Origin: a bacterium
Lineage (GTDB): Bacteria; JACRDZ01; JAQUKH01
DNA length: 64,000 bases
Direction: 5' to 3'
NCBI GenBank assembly: GCA_028719205.1
Contig: JAQUKH010000005.1
Coordinates: 43,016-107,015 of the forward strand
The position numbers and the translations under genes are program-made. This document shows positions 52,938 to 62,977 of the stretch, one piece after another (positions within the stretch are counted from its first letter, which is position 1; the number at the start of each line of letters is the position of its first letter). The notes under the pieces are model-generated. The model saw only the letters and a program-made list of their open reading frames with translations, was not told where the DNA came from and made no database searches.

Positions 52938-54755
52938 TTAGTTTATTTCCATATCAAAATTTCTGGGTTCATCCTTAAGATAATATGAAATTAATTCTTT
53001 TGCTATCGGAGCGGCGGAAGTACCGCCTTCTCCCCCGTGTTCCACCAGAATAACCAGACATATCTTTGGATTTTTCATCGGCGCGAAACACGCGAACCAC
53101 GCATGAGGCCGAAGTTGTGCCGGCAGTCTTTTTTCCTCTTCTTCATCCATAGGCCTCGCGACCAATTGCGCTGTGCCTGTCTTTCCTGAAACATCAAGGC
53201 CCGGGATACGCGCTCGTACTCCGGTTCCGCCGCTGCCGTTAACTGCCTGCCATAAATATGATCTTACCATGTTAAAAGCTTCAGGCGGAAAATCGATTTT
53301 TTTTAATTCAACAGGCGCAAATTCTTTCAGGATCTTATTATCATAGCTTATTACCTTACTTACCATAAAAGGTCTATATATCGTTCCTCCGTTGGCCAAC
53401 GCGGAATAAGCAATGGCAAGCTGAAGCGGTGTCGCTAAAATATATCCCTGCCCGATAGCAAGCTGGGCTGTATTCCCAGGAAACCATTGAGAATGTTCCG
53501 AGATCAACCCGGCTTTTTCTGTATAAATATCGATCCCGGCGGCATTCCCGAAATTAAACTCTTTAAAAATATTAATTAATTTTTTCGCGCCAAGCTTCAA
53601 GCCAAGCTTATAAAAAAATATATTGCAGGAATACCGGATCGCGTGCCCCATATCAACTTTGCCATGCCCGTCTTTTTTCCAGCAACGGAATACCTTATCT
53701 TTGATCGGGAACTCCCCGGTACATTCATTCAGGATCTTCGCGTTATCCATATCGTCGGACAACGCGCCAACAGATACGATCGGTTTCATAGTTGATCCCG
53801 GGGGATATTGACCCTGAATGGCACGGTTCAGTAATGGCAAATCAGGATTATTAATCAATTTTTTCCATTCACGGACAGTAACGCCTCCGATAAAAATATT
53901 CGGATCATATTTTGGAGAACTTACAAGCGCCAGTACCTCTCCGTTTGCCGGGTTTAACGCGACAACCGCGCCTTTCCTGTTCTTTAAAAGATCCTCTGCG
54001 AGCGCCTGCAGGCCGAGATCCAAAGTGGTTACTAAATTCGCGCCTTTAACAGGGTCTTCCATGGCTAAAACTTTAGTCTTTCGTCCCCACGCGTCAACCT
54101 CTATTTCTTCCCTTCCATTCCCTCCGCGCAAATAATTATCATAAGCCTGCTCTAATCCGCCCTGCCCCGCCAAATCTCCGGGGTCATAATTACCTGATGG
54201 GTCTTTCAATTTTGATTCATTAACCTCACTTAAATAACCAATAATATGGCAAATCCCTTCAGACGGATAAAAACGTAAAGGCTCCAACCTTACACTGATA
54301 CCCGGCAGGGAATTTTTATTTTCTTCAAATATTATAAGCTGTTTCTTTGAAATATTTTTTAATAATAACTGTGACTGATACGGACGTATCATTCTGTTTT
54401 TATAGATCAGATCAAAATTTTCTTTTTCAACGTCAAATAACTTTGTTAGATTTTTCTTCAGTTCCGCTTCTTTATTTTTTGCGTCTTCCATTGTTATATA
54501 CAGAGAATAACCCACAGAGTTTGACGCCAATAACTTATGGTTCCGGTCCAGGATCAAACCCCGCGGCGCCCTGATATAAGCTATACGAACACGATTATAC
54601 TTCGCCTGTTCCAGAAAATCTTTTCCCTTTATCAACTGCAGATACGCCAGATAAAAGATAAGAATAATAAAAAATATGCAAAAAACAAAAATAACAGACT
54701 GTAATTTTTCCTTCATCCTGGGATTAATTGAAGTCTGTAAAGAAATAAAAGGCAT
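52938..54755 (-). CDS. mrdA: Penicillin-binding protein 2 (elongasome transpeptidase)
   Basis: 605 aa. One membrane helix near the N-terminus (about 18-40), PBP dimerisation domain, then transpeptidase with SxxK in GSTMKP, SxN in YSCN and KTG in SGKTGTAQL. Cross-links new peptidoglycan with RodA. Confidence 0.96.
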   Translation of the reverse strand: MPFISLQTSINPRMKEKLQSVIFVFCIFFIILIFYLAYLQLIKGKDFLEQAKYNRVRIAYIRAPRGLILDRNHKLLASNSVGYSLYITMEDAKNKEAELKKNLTKLFDVEKENFDLIYKNRMIRPYQSQLLLKNISKKQLIIFEENKNSLPGISVRLEPLRFYPSEGICHIIGYLSEVNESKLKDPSGNYDPGDLAGQGGLEQAYDNYLRGGNGREEIEVDAWGRKTKVLAMEDPVKGANLVTTLDLGLQALAEDLLKNRKGAVVALNPANGEVLALVSSPKYDPNIFIGGVTVREWKKLINNPDLPLLNRAIQGQYPPGSTMKPIVSVGALSDDMDNAKILNECTGEFPIKDKVFRCWKKDGHGKVDMGHAIRYSCNIFFYKLGLKLGAKKLINIFKEFNFGNAAGIDIYTEKAGLISEHSQWFPGNTAQLAIGQGYILATPLQLAIAYSALANGGTIYRPFMVSKVISYDNKILKEFAPVELKKIDFPPEAFNMVRSYLWQAVNGSGGTGVRARIPGLDVSGKTGTAQLVARPMDEEEEKRLPAQLRPHAWFACFAPMKNPKICLVILVEHGGEGGTSAAPIAKELISYYLKDEPRNFDMEIN

Positions 54756-54764
54756 TTTTTACCC

Positions 54765-55247
54765 CTATTTTGTTCTAAATATCTTTTTGAGCCCAAGAAC
54801 AACAAATGGAGTCAATATTGTATTGTAAATCACTAAAGGAAGGATGATATTTCTGAAACTTGAACCAAAAAAAGAAGCATATGGTTGAAACATTTTTAGC
54901 CAGAAAAAAATGAAAAACTCCTGAAAAACACTTGCTGCAAAAGCAGCTATCGCGTACGGATAGATACCTGTTTTATAAATATGCTTTCCAATAATACCTA
55001 ACGCGAAACCTATCAAAGTTTTGCTTACAGTAAACAAACCTAAATACCCGCTTCCTAAAATATCTTCCGTCAATCCGCCGATAAAGCCTAAACTGGCCCC
55101 TGTCAAGGGACCTTCGTAAATTGAAATAAACACGACGATAATCAAAAGAATATCCGGTTTATAAGAACCAAATTCAATAAACCTGAATAATGTAATTTTA
55201 AGTACTACACTTATAATTACTACGGCAAGCATTAGTAATTTTGACAT
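54765..55247 (-). CDS. mreD: Rod-shape-determining protein MreD
   Basis: 160 aa with about five membrane helices, including LLIIVVFISIYEGPLTGASLG, GFIGGLTEDILGSGYLG typical of MreD. Links MreC to the membrane part of the elongasome. A structured 71-bp repeat separates it from mreC. Confidence 0.9.
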   Translation of the reverse strand: MSKLLMLAVVIISVVLKITLFRFIEFGSYKPDILLIIVVFISIYEGPLTGASLGFIGGLTEDILGSGYLGLFTVSKTLIGFALGIIGKHIYKTGIYPYAIAAFAASVFQEFFIFFWLKMFQPYASFFGSSFRNIILPLVIYNTILTPFVVLGLKKIFRTK

Positions 55248-55259
55248 AAAAAACCTTTT

Positions 55260-55330
55260 TTATCCCCTTCGAGGATAACAATGAGTAAAAGCGAAAAGAA
55301 CCTGGCTTTCAGCCAGGATCTTCCGCTTAA
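55260..55330 (-). repeat. 71-bp two-hairpin dispersed repeat, copy B
   Basis: Minus-strand copy of 35612-35682, 62 of 71 positions identical. Inner stem CCTGGCT/AGCCAGG against TCTGACT/AGTCAGG in copy A: one pair changed on both sides (G-C to A-T), another site differs at the terminal pair. The outer stem keeps pairing through a G-U. Sits between mreC and mreD, within the transcribed unit. Confidence 0.8.
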
Positions 55331-55337
55331 CTCAAGT

Positions 55338-56198
55338 TTATTCCACTTCCGGATTTATATTTTCCATCTCAGGCCAAACCAGGTCCATATTTTTCTTGAG
55401 AATAAATACTTCCTCCAATTTTGAGAAATTTACATAGGGAGTGATCTCAATATAACGGCTCATATTTAAAGACCTTTGTTCTATCTTTGTCACTTTTCCG
55501 ATCAAGATCCCTTTTGGATAAACCATTCCCAGCCCGGAAGTGATAAGAATGTCTCCTTCTTGAAGGTCTTCTTTGTCATCAAAATATTTAAACTCACAAA
55601 TATTTTTCATCATACCCGAGGCTACACCATTCGCGCGTGTTCTCTGCACCATCGCGCCAACCCCGCTGTTTCTGTCAATGATCAACTGCACCTTACTCAT
55701 ATCAGGCCAAACCTTAGCTACACGGCCTGCTAATCCATCAGCCGTGATCACCACCATATCCACGGTAATATTATTTTTGCCGCCCTTATCAATAATAATA
55801 TACTGTGACCAGTTGCTTGGATCCTGGCCGATAACTGCCGCGGAAAGTAATATTTTGGGGAATTTACTTGAAAAATCAAGAAGTTTATTCAGCCTGTTAT
55901 TCTCTGACTCAAGTTCCGTGATCCTGGCCGTTCTTTGCATCAGAAAACTGTTTTCCTTATTTAGTTTCTGATTTTCTTCCCAAACATTTTTAAATTCTTT
56001 AATAAAAATATTCACGTCATTAATTTTCTTTCCAACCTTAGAAATAACCCAATTTCCTGGCAGAAAAAAACTATCCAGCCAGCTGCCCCAATCACGGCCG
56101 TGATAATCACCGACACTTGAGATCAAAAGAATAATAAATGAAACACAAATAAGAATTGAAGGCAAGAATTTCTCTCTGGACTGCTTAGAGATATCCAT
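55338..56198 (-). CDS. mreC: Rod-shape-determining protein MreC
   Basis: 286 aa. One N-terminal membrane helix (about 13-30), a coiled coil (about 65-105) and two beta barrels (about 115-265) with VVGQDPSNWSQYIIIDKG-like and GLGMVYPKGILIG segments. Periplasmic organiser of the elongasome. Between mreB and mreD. Confidence 0.94.
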   Translation of the reverse strand: MDISKQSREKFLPSILICVSFIILLISSVGDYHGRDWGSWLDSFFLPGNWVISKVGKKINDVNIFIKEFKNVWEENQKLNKENSFLMQRTARITELESENNRLNKLLDFSSKFPKILLSAAVIGQDPSNWSQYIIIDKGGKNNITVDMVVITADGLAGRVAKVWPDMSKVQLIIDRNSGVGAMVQRTRANGVASGMMKNICEFKYFDDKEDLQEGDILITSGLGMVYPKGILIGKVTKIEQRSLNMSRYIEITPYVNFSKLEEVFILKKNMDLVWPEMENINPEVE

Positions 56199-56213
56199 AA
56201 TAATTTCCTATTC

Positions 56214-56327
56214 ATAAGCGTTCAGCAATCAGCTGTCAGCGTTCAGCATTTAAAACTTAGTAGTATTCAGCCGTCAGCTTTTGAGTAAAATTAGCTGATA
56301 GCTGAACACTGATGCCTGAAAGCTTAT
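56214..56327. repeat. Imperfect palindromic element between mreB and mreC
   Basis: About 34-bp ends, ATAAGCGTTCAGC... and its near inverse ending ...GCTTAT, each made of CAGC/GCTGA-type units, enclose a central stretch. Ends pair at about three quarters of positions. Looks like a MITE/REP element carried inside the mre operon; it nearly fills the 131-bp gap. Confidence 0.65.
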
Positions 56328-56329
56328 TT

Positions 56330-57385
<1,056 letters not shown>

Positions 57386-57399
57386 TTAATCCTCCTATC

Positions 57400-58368
57400 C
57401 TAAAGTTCCTTTTCTTCAATTAATTCTCCATCAAGAAATATTTTCATTTTGGCTTCACCTGTAACCTTAACGTCCAAATTTATCCTCTCCGATGGCTTAA
57501 CCGTTCTGTTTAACTCCTCACGCGATCCTCTGTCATCAAGCACTTCGACCTTAATTACTCTATCTACCAATCCGGCAGGTACAGAATAAACTATAAAAAC
57601 CTGCCGTTCTTTTTCTGCTTTAACTTCCGAATCGCCCGGAACGCTTATCTTAAGATCAACAGGGTCTCCATAAGAAACCATGTAACCTGCCTGCGGATTC
57701 TGTTCCAATATGGTTCCATTTTCCCAATCGTTTGTCTTTTCCTCTTTTATCTCGCCTTCGACTAATGCCAAACTTTTTATAAGCTTTTTAGTTTCCACAA
57801 TATTTTTGCCAATAAGATCCGGCATATAAAAGTAATATTTTTCCTTACCGGAACTTACCAGTAAATTAATTTTAGAATCCGGCAATACATCTGAATCCGG
57901 CCGCGGCGTCTGTGAAATAACCTTTCCATCCTCAGCGTAAGCTGAAGACACAAAAGCGATCCGGCCGACGGTCCAGCCCTCCCTCTTTAAAATACCCTGC
58001 GCCTCTCTTAAATTTGTATTTTCAACATTAGGAACTTTTGTCTGCATTATACCACGGCTTATAACTACCCTGATTATCCTGCCCTCTTTTACCTCTTCTC
58101 CAGGAGCCGGATACTGGGAAATAATATAATCCCGCGGAATAACGCTGTCAAAGGCCTTTTCAGCGATCTGCAGATTTAATTTTTTCGGGTTCAAGGCCTC
58201 AAGCGCGTCAACAACACTTTGGCCCGCCACATCAGGTATTTCAACCTTTTTCTTTTGACTGATTATTGCCCCGGCGATAAAAAAACCCAAAAAGACAGCA
58301 AATATTATAATGCCCAGAAAGCTGAAAAACAACTTTCCCCAATGTGTAGGAGTATTTTCATTTGCCAT
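57400..58368 (-). CDS. Membrane-anchored triple PASTA-domain protein
   Basis: 322 aa from ATG 58368. The upstream in-frame TTG (58386) lies before the predicted transcript start (about 58383), so the ATG is preferred. One membrane helix (about 15-38) and three PASTA domains (about 45-110, 112-178 and 182-250), then about 70 residues of beta pattern. No kinase domain. PASTA domains bind muropeptides or beta-lactams. Placed just upstream of mreB, so it may tie wall state to elongation. Confidence 0.85.
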   Translation of the reverse strand: MANENTPTHWGKLFFSFLGIIIFAVFLGFFIAGAIISQKKKVEIPDVAGQSVVDALEALNPKKLNLQIAEKAFDSVIPRDYIISQYPAPGEEVKEGRIIRVVISRGIMQTKVPNVENTNLREAQGILKREGWTVGRIAFVSSAYAEDGKVISQTPRPDSDVLPDSKINLLVSSGKEKYYFYMPDLIGKNIVETKKLIKSLALVEGEIKEEKTNDWENGTILEQNPQAGYMVSYGDPVDLKISVPGDSEVKAEKERQVFIVYSVPAGLVDRVIKVEVLDDRGSREELNRTVKPSERINLDVKVTGEAKMKIFLDGELIEEKEL

Positions 58369-58389
58369 TTTATAGTACCAAAACAAGTT

Positions 58390-58418
58390 ATTTTATCAGG
58401 ATAATCGATTTTTGTCAA
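58390..58418 (-). promoter_or_regulatory. Promoter of the PASTA-mreBCD-mrdA-rodA operon
   Basis: Minus-strand TTGACA (58413-58418), 17-bp spacer, TAAAAT (58390-58395) with TGA just before it (extended -10). Predicted start about 58383, 15 nt before the ATG at 58368. Confidence 0.7.
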
Positions 58419-58428
58419 ATTATCCAGT

Positions 58429-59358
58429 TTATCCTAATTGCATCCCGGTTTTTAATCTGTAGCCTGAAACAAATTCACCGGCCGTCATCGCTTTTTTCGC
58501 TTCAGGCTTTACCTCTTTTATATAAATCAGACCGTCAGCGCATAAAATGCCGATCTTTTCTTTATCCGCTGCAACTATTTCGCCCGGTTTTCCTTCTTTT
58601 TTATCTAGAACATATTCCGCTTTGATAATTTTGACTATTTTCCCATTAAAAAAAGAATAAGTTCCAGGCCAGGGATTTAACGCCCTTATTTTATTATGTA
58701 TCTTTAACGCGCCGTCATTCCAATTTATCGATCCGTCTTCTTTTGTGATCTTCCGTACATAAGTTGCTGATCTTTCATCCTGCGGGACAGGGATTGCGTT
58801 TTTATTCTTTATTAAATTAACCGCTTCTTTTAACGCTTCAGCGCCAAGAAAAGCCAACCTTGTGTATAATGAACTGAAATTATCTTCACTTGTAATTTCT
58901 GTTTCTTTCTGGATAATAATATCTCCCGCGTCCAGTTTTTCTAAAACATTCTGGATAGTAACCCCTGTCTTCGATTCACCTTCCAGTATCGCCCACTGTA
59001 TCGGCGCGCTGCCCCTGAATTTAGGTAAAAGAGAGGCGTGAACATTTATACACCCGAGTTTTGGTATAGATAAAAATTCTTTAGTCAGGATCTGCCCGTA
59101 CGCGACTACAACGATAATATCCGGCTTCAGGTCTTTAACCTCCTGTATAAAATCCGGCTCCTTCGAGGATTCCGGCTGTAAAATACTAAGACAATTTACC
59201 ATCGCCAGTTTTTTAACCGGCGTGACATCCTGCTTCATTCCTCTGCCTTTTTTCCTGTCAGGCCTTGTTACAACACAAACAATATTTTCACCGCTATCAA
59301 TTAATATTTTTAAAGAAGGAACCGCGAATTCCGGGGTACCCATAAAAATAATACGCAT
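58429..59358 (-). CDS. fmt: Methionyl-tRNA formyltransferase
   Basis: 309 aa. Formylates initiator Met-tRNA. MGTPEFAVPSL, NVHASLLPKFRGSAPIQWAI (catalytic Asn-His region) and the C-terminal tRNA-binding domain are present. In most bacteria def lies next to fmt; here two extra genes separate them. Confidence 0.96.
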   Translation of the reverse strand: MRIIFMGTPEFAVPSLKILIDSGENIVCVVTRPDRKKGRGMKQDVTPVKKLAMVNCLSILQPESSKEPDFIQEVKDLKPDIIVVVAYGQILTKEFLSIPKLGCINVHASLLPKFRGSAPIQWAILEGESKTGVTIQNVLEKLDAGDIIIQKETEITSEDNFSSLYTRLAFLGAEALKEAVNLIKNKNAIPVPQDERSATYVRKITKEDGSINWNDGALKIHNKIRALNPWPGTYSFFNGKIVKIIKAEYVLDKKEGKPGEIVAADKEKIGILCADGLIYIKEVKPEAKKAMTAGEFVSGYRLKTGMQLG

Positions 59359-59371
59359 AAATAATATCCTT

Positions 59372-59464
59372 TCAAATTATCTTCAGTCTCTGCAAATTAC
59401 TAAACAACCTTACAGCTTCATAAAAATTTTCAGCCTGTTTTTCTTCCATTCCGCCTGTTTCCAT
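59372..59464 (-). CDS. Possible 30-aa peptide upstream of fmt
   Basis: Reads METGGMEEKQAENFYEAVRL then FSNLQRLKII. GGCGGA precedes its second Met. It fills the 118-bp gap between the TIGR02391 gene and fmt. Could be a tail fragment of a lost gene; no family recognised. Confidence 0.2.
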   Translation of the reverse strand: METGGMEEKQAENFYEAVRLFSNLQRLKII

Positions 59465-59476
59465 AGTCGGTATAAT

Positions 59477-60277
59477 CTAAATTCTGTCTACTCTTCTCAG
59501 AATATATGAAGCAAGAGAAAATAGATCTAAAGCGTCTTCTTTAGACATATCCCATGATTTTCTCGGTTCATGCGCTAACGGATTTCTAAATGTTCCAAAT
59601 AAACCTTTCAGTAAATTTGAAAATCCTTTTTGTTCAGATTTCTCAGTTTCAGTTATATAATCATTAATTTTTAAAATAGGAGAATCTCCTGAAAAGACTT
59701 TATCAACTAAATCTGCTCCATCTTTGTCTAACTTGCTTTTTTGTCTAATTATCTCACCTACACCTTTTGTTGCTTCAAAGACAGCATGAAAATAATTATC
59801 GGAAAGTAGCTCTTCGCAGCAATAATTAAGAAGCTCCGGGTGTAAATTTCTATCCTTTATTCCGCTCTTTAAATTTTCCGCTCTCCTCTGGGCTTCAGTT
59901 AAAGAATTTGACTTATCTATAACATGGAATTTCCCATCGTCCCTATATTCTAAACCTTGAAATGATAGAATTACATTGATTTCATTAAGAATGGAATTAA
60001 AGTATCCAGTATTTCCAACAAAACGTGCTGGTTCAAGGGCTTTGCTAATAAACGATAATACGTGATTATCTGATTGCCGTTCGTTATGGGCAGTAACAAA
60101 AGCGTTAAAGAGCCGTTTCCATTTAGTTATTGCCGGGTCAGTATCCATAATCCGCGTCTCAGCCAGAAAACGACCTATCTCTGTACCAGTTAATCTAAAC
60201 TTCGTATCTCCCAATATTTTTGCAATTTGTTCGATTTGACCTGGTTTAAAAATTCTAATTTTCGTATCTTTAGACAT
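59477..60277 (-). CDS. TIGR02391 (Ymh-type) protein with HEPN-like RNxxxH
   Basis: 266 aa. The C-terminal half (about 120-266) fits TIGR02391: HAVFEATKGVGEIIR, then R231-NPLA-H236, a spacing like the catalytic motif of HEPN ribonucleases. The N-terminal half (about 1-90) may be a helix-turn-helix-like module. TIGR02391 proteins are often on mobile or defence-rich DNA. It lies between def and fmt together with a KilA-N gene. Confidence 0.7.
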   Translation of the reverse strand: MSKDTKIRIFKPGQIEQIAKILGDTKFRLTGTEIGRFLAETRIMDTDPAITKWKRLFNAFVTAHNERQSDNHVLSFISKALEPARFVGNTGYFNSILNEINVILSFQGLEYRDDGKFHVIDKSNSLTEAQRRAENLKSGIKDRNLHPELLNYCCEELLSDNYFHAVFEATKGVGEIIRQKSKLDKDGADLVDKVFSGDSPILKINDYITETEKSEQKGFSNLLKGLFGTFRNPLAHEPRKSWDMSKEDALDLFSLASYILRRVDRI

Positions 60278-60335
60278 ATTTTTATCAATTCGGGCTCACT
60301 TGTTCATTCTAAAATAATTCAAATTTGATTACTAT

Positions 60336-60364
60336 ATCTCTATAATTCTGTTTTCTATAGAGAT
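60336..60364. repeat. 9-bp perfect inverted repeat upstream of the TIGR02391 gene
   Basis: ATCTCTATA (60336-60344) and TATAGAGAT (60356-60364), 11-nt loop, about 60-90 bp upstream of the TIGR02391 start. No T-run follows on the minus strand, so an operator is as likely as an RNA hairpin. The rest of 60278-60448 shows nothing. Confidence 0.4.
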
Positions 60365-60448
60365 TAATTAAAATTTAATTTTTATTCTCTCGCTTTTACA
60401 CCACAGCAAGTTTTACTTAATCTATCCAAATTGTAGGCAGGTTTGATT

Positions 60449-61282
60449 TTATTTACCCTGCGTCAGTTTTAATATATGGTTATTTCCAAGTAATGATTTC
60501 ATCTGGTTTATGGCGATACTGTTAAGCTGCTGAAGCCGTTCGGATTGGCTTAATCCCTGATGAATCAGCACTGAATTGATGCTCTCAAGATTGGATAAAA
60601 CTACTAATTGCTCAATAGTTGCATAATCGCGGATATTGCCATCAATTTTGGAGTATTTATCCCGCCATTCTTTAGCCGTTATTCCAAATAACGCCACATT
60701 GAGAAGATCGGCTTCATTAGCATAAATCATCTGCATTTGATTTTTGTTCAATTCAGGCGGTATCAAATTTTCTTTGATAGCATCAGTATGTATCCTGTAG
60801 TTAATTTTAGAAATGGTTCGCTGCAGATTCCATCCCAGTTTGAGACGGTTATTTTCATCATTTTTTAATCGCTGAAATTCCTTTAAAAGAAACAGTTTAA
60901 ATTCAGCGCTTATCCATGCCGCAAACTCAAAAGCAATATCACGGTGGGCATATGTACCACCATTATTGCCGGGTTTTGAGATGATCCCTATTGCATTAGT
61001 AGCTTCTATCCATTTTGAAGGAGATAGTACAAAAGAATTACTTCCAGCCTTGTACATAAAGGAGTCGAATTCGACCCCTTTGAAATCAGGATTATGAAGT
61101 TTTTCCCATAAACCCAGAAATTCAATGGTTGTTTTTGAACGCATCCAGTTTTTTACAATATCCTTTGGCTCTTCCTTATTTTTATAACGAGCTATATCAG
61201 TTAATGAAATATATTCTTCCTCTTCTTTTGAAAAAAATGTAATTTCAGTACCTTTAACAGTTATTGTTGCATTCTTTTTCAT
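60449..61282 (-). CDS. KilA-N domain protein
   Basis: 277 aa. YISLTDIARYKNKEEP, IVKNWMRSKTTIEFLGLWEK and the central GTYAHRDIAFEFAAWISAEF stretch are the KilA-N signature (about 25-140). KilA-N is a DNA-binding domain found in phage and large-virus regulators. The C-terminal half (about 150-277) is helical and unassigned. Its start overlaps the def stop by 4 bp (ATGA), so it is expressed with def. Confidence 0.9.
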   Translation of the reverse strand: MKKNATITVKGTEITFFSKEEEEYISLTDIARYKNKEEPKDIVKNWMRSKTTIEFLGLWEKLHNPDFKGVEFDSFMYKAGSNSFVLSPSKWIEATNAIGIISKPGNNGGTYAHRDIAFEFAAWISAEFKLFLLKEFQRLKNDENNRLKLGWNLQRTISKINYRIHTDAIKENLIPPELNKNQMQMIYANEADLLNVALFGITAKEWRDKYSKIDGNIRDYATIEQLVVLSNLESINSVLIHQGLSQSERLQQLNSIAINQMKSLLGNNHILKLTQGK

Positions 61283-61800
61283 ATTTTCGTGTTCCCGTGT
61301 TTTTTTAACTCTTTCAATTTATTTTGAATAAAGAACTTTTGGGCAAAGGATAAATGGTCAACGAACAGGATACCGTCAAGATGGTCTATTTCATGCTGGA
61401 GCGCCTTCGCGAGCAGATCTGACACCGTGATCTTTACAGGTTTGCCTTTAATGTTTAAACCGCAAACGGTAACTTTCGCGGATCGTTTCACGCTGGCATT
61501 GATACCCGGAAGGCTGAGACACCCTTCATCCTCTTCCATCTGGCCTTCTTTCTCGACAATTTCCGGATTAATAAGAGCTATTAAATTTTTGCCCCCGTCT
61601 TCTCCGACTGTTATGTCAATAACGATTATTCTTTTCAAGACTCCTACCTGATTAGCGGCAAGGCCCACCCCGGGGGCCTTATACATTGTTTCCGCCATAT
61701 CATTGATCAGGTCAATTATTTTTTTATTAATTTCTTTTACAGGCTTAGCCTTCTCCCTGAGAACCTCTTCCCCATATATTTTTATATTCAAAATAGACAT
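61279..61800 (-). CDS. def: Peptide deformylase
   Basis: 173 aa, normal. Removes formyl from new proteins. GVGLAANQVG (motif 1), EGCLSLPG (motif 2 with the metal Cys) and QHEIDHLDG (motif 3, HExxH) are all present. Followed by the KilA-N gene rather than fmt. Confidence 0.96.
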   Translation of the reverse strand: MSILNIKIYGEEVLREKAKPVKEINKKIIDLINDMAETMYKAPGVGLAANQVGVLKRIIVIDITVGEDGGKNLIALINPEIVEKEGQMEEDEGCLSLPGINASVKRSAKVTVCGLNIKGKPVKITVSDLLAKALQHEIDHLDGILFVDHLSFAQKFFIQNKLKELKKHGNTKI

Positions 61801-61822
61801 TAAATCTCCTTATTCACAAATC

Positions 61823-62809
61823 TCATGCTTTCATTTCTTTGTTTGAGACTTGTTTTTTATCTTCAACATGTGACCTTTTCCCGCACCGGCTGCCCCATGA
61901 GGCAATTAGCTCACCCATTTCTTTCATAACAATAACCTCGCAATGATTAACGCAGTCCTGGCATTCAAAACAGGATGTTTCAAACTCCCGTTTGTTTAAA
62001 TAAAAACCTTTAAATTTCGATCTCTGGCCTGTTTTTTTTCTTTCTTTCGCGAGCAGCGCTGCCCCTATCGCGCCCATAATTTTATGCTCTTTCGGGACAA
62101 AGACCGGCAAATTCAATTCCTCTTCAAAAACCTTTTTTATCCCTTGATTCGCCGCGACACCGCCCTGAAAAATTATCGGAGCAAGGATCTCCTTGCCTTT
62201 TACAAGATTATTTAAATAATTCCTCACGAGCGCGCGGCATAAACCTCCAATAATATTTTCATTGGAATATCCTAACTGCTGTTTATGGATCATATCGGAT
62301 TCAGCAAAAACAGTGCATCTCCCCGCGATTTTCACGTTAAGGTCGGCCTTTAACGCCAACGCCCCGAATTCCTCGATAGGGATCTTCAGCCTTTCCGCCT
62401 GATGATCTAAAAAAGAACCTGTCCCCGCAGCACAGACTGTATTCATGGCAAAATCAACAGGTATCCCGTCCCTGATAATAATTATCTTGGAATCCTGCCC
62501 GCCTATCTCAAGAACAGTCTTAACATCAGGATTTATATGAATAGCCGCAACCGCATGAGCAGTAATTTCATTAACCACACAATCCGCGCCAACTAATACA
62601 CCCGCAAGCATACGGCCGCTTCCCGTCGCCCCGCATGCCTCAATTTCTATATTCATTCCAAGCTTATCAGCAAGATCTTCCAGCCCCTGTTTAATTACAT
62701 CAATAGGCCGGCCTTTAGTCCGGAGATACGAATGAGCCAATAATTTAAAGTCCTTATCTAAAAGCGCCAGATCCACACTGACTGAACCGACATCAATACC
62801 AAGATACAT
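61823..62809 (-). CDS. 2-hydroxyacyl-CoA dehydratase activator-type ATPase
   Basis: 328 aa, ASKHA fold with GIDVGSVSVDLALLD, EIGGQDSKI and FQGGVAANQG. CAAGTGSF carries the iron-sulphur Cys, and GRCTVFAESDM the second Cys. Activators of this type pump an electron with ATP into a dehydratase or benzoyl-CoA-type reductase partner. A Cys-rich C-terminus (CFECQDCVNHCEV) is extra. The dehydratase partner is not in this window. Confidence 0.85.
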   Translation of the reverse strand: MYLGIDVGSVSVDLALLDKDFKLLAHSYLRTKGRPIDVIKQGLEDLADKLGMNIEIEACGATGSGRMLAGVLVGADCVVNEITAHAVAAIHINPDVKTVLEIGGQDSKIIIIRDGIPVDFAMNTVCAAGTGSFLDHQAERLKIPIEEFGALALKADLNVKIAGRCTVFAESDMIHKQQLGYSNENIIGGLCRALVRNYLNNLVKGKEILAPIIFQGGVAANQGIKKVFEEELNLPVFVPKEHKIMGAIGAALLAKERKKTGQRSKFKGFYLNKREFETSCFECQDCVNHCEVIVMKEMGELIASWGSRCGKRSHVEDKKQVSNKEMKA

Positions 62810-62977
62810 AAAACTCCTTGAAAATTAAAAGTAATATAGCCTCAACCGGATAATTATGGTTTAATTATATATTATAACTTAATATAATCTAAAAATAATC
62901 ATATTTTTTTATAAACTAATTTTTAGCGTAATGGATAGAATATGTTCATAGCCACCTGCAGCAATTAAATCCTTTTT

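Noticed and set aside
59477-61282. Prophage
   Set aside because: KilA-N is phage-linked, but no structural, packaging or integrase genes are near.
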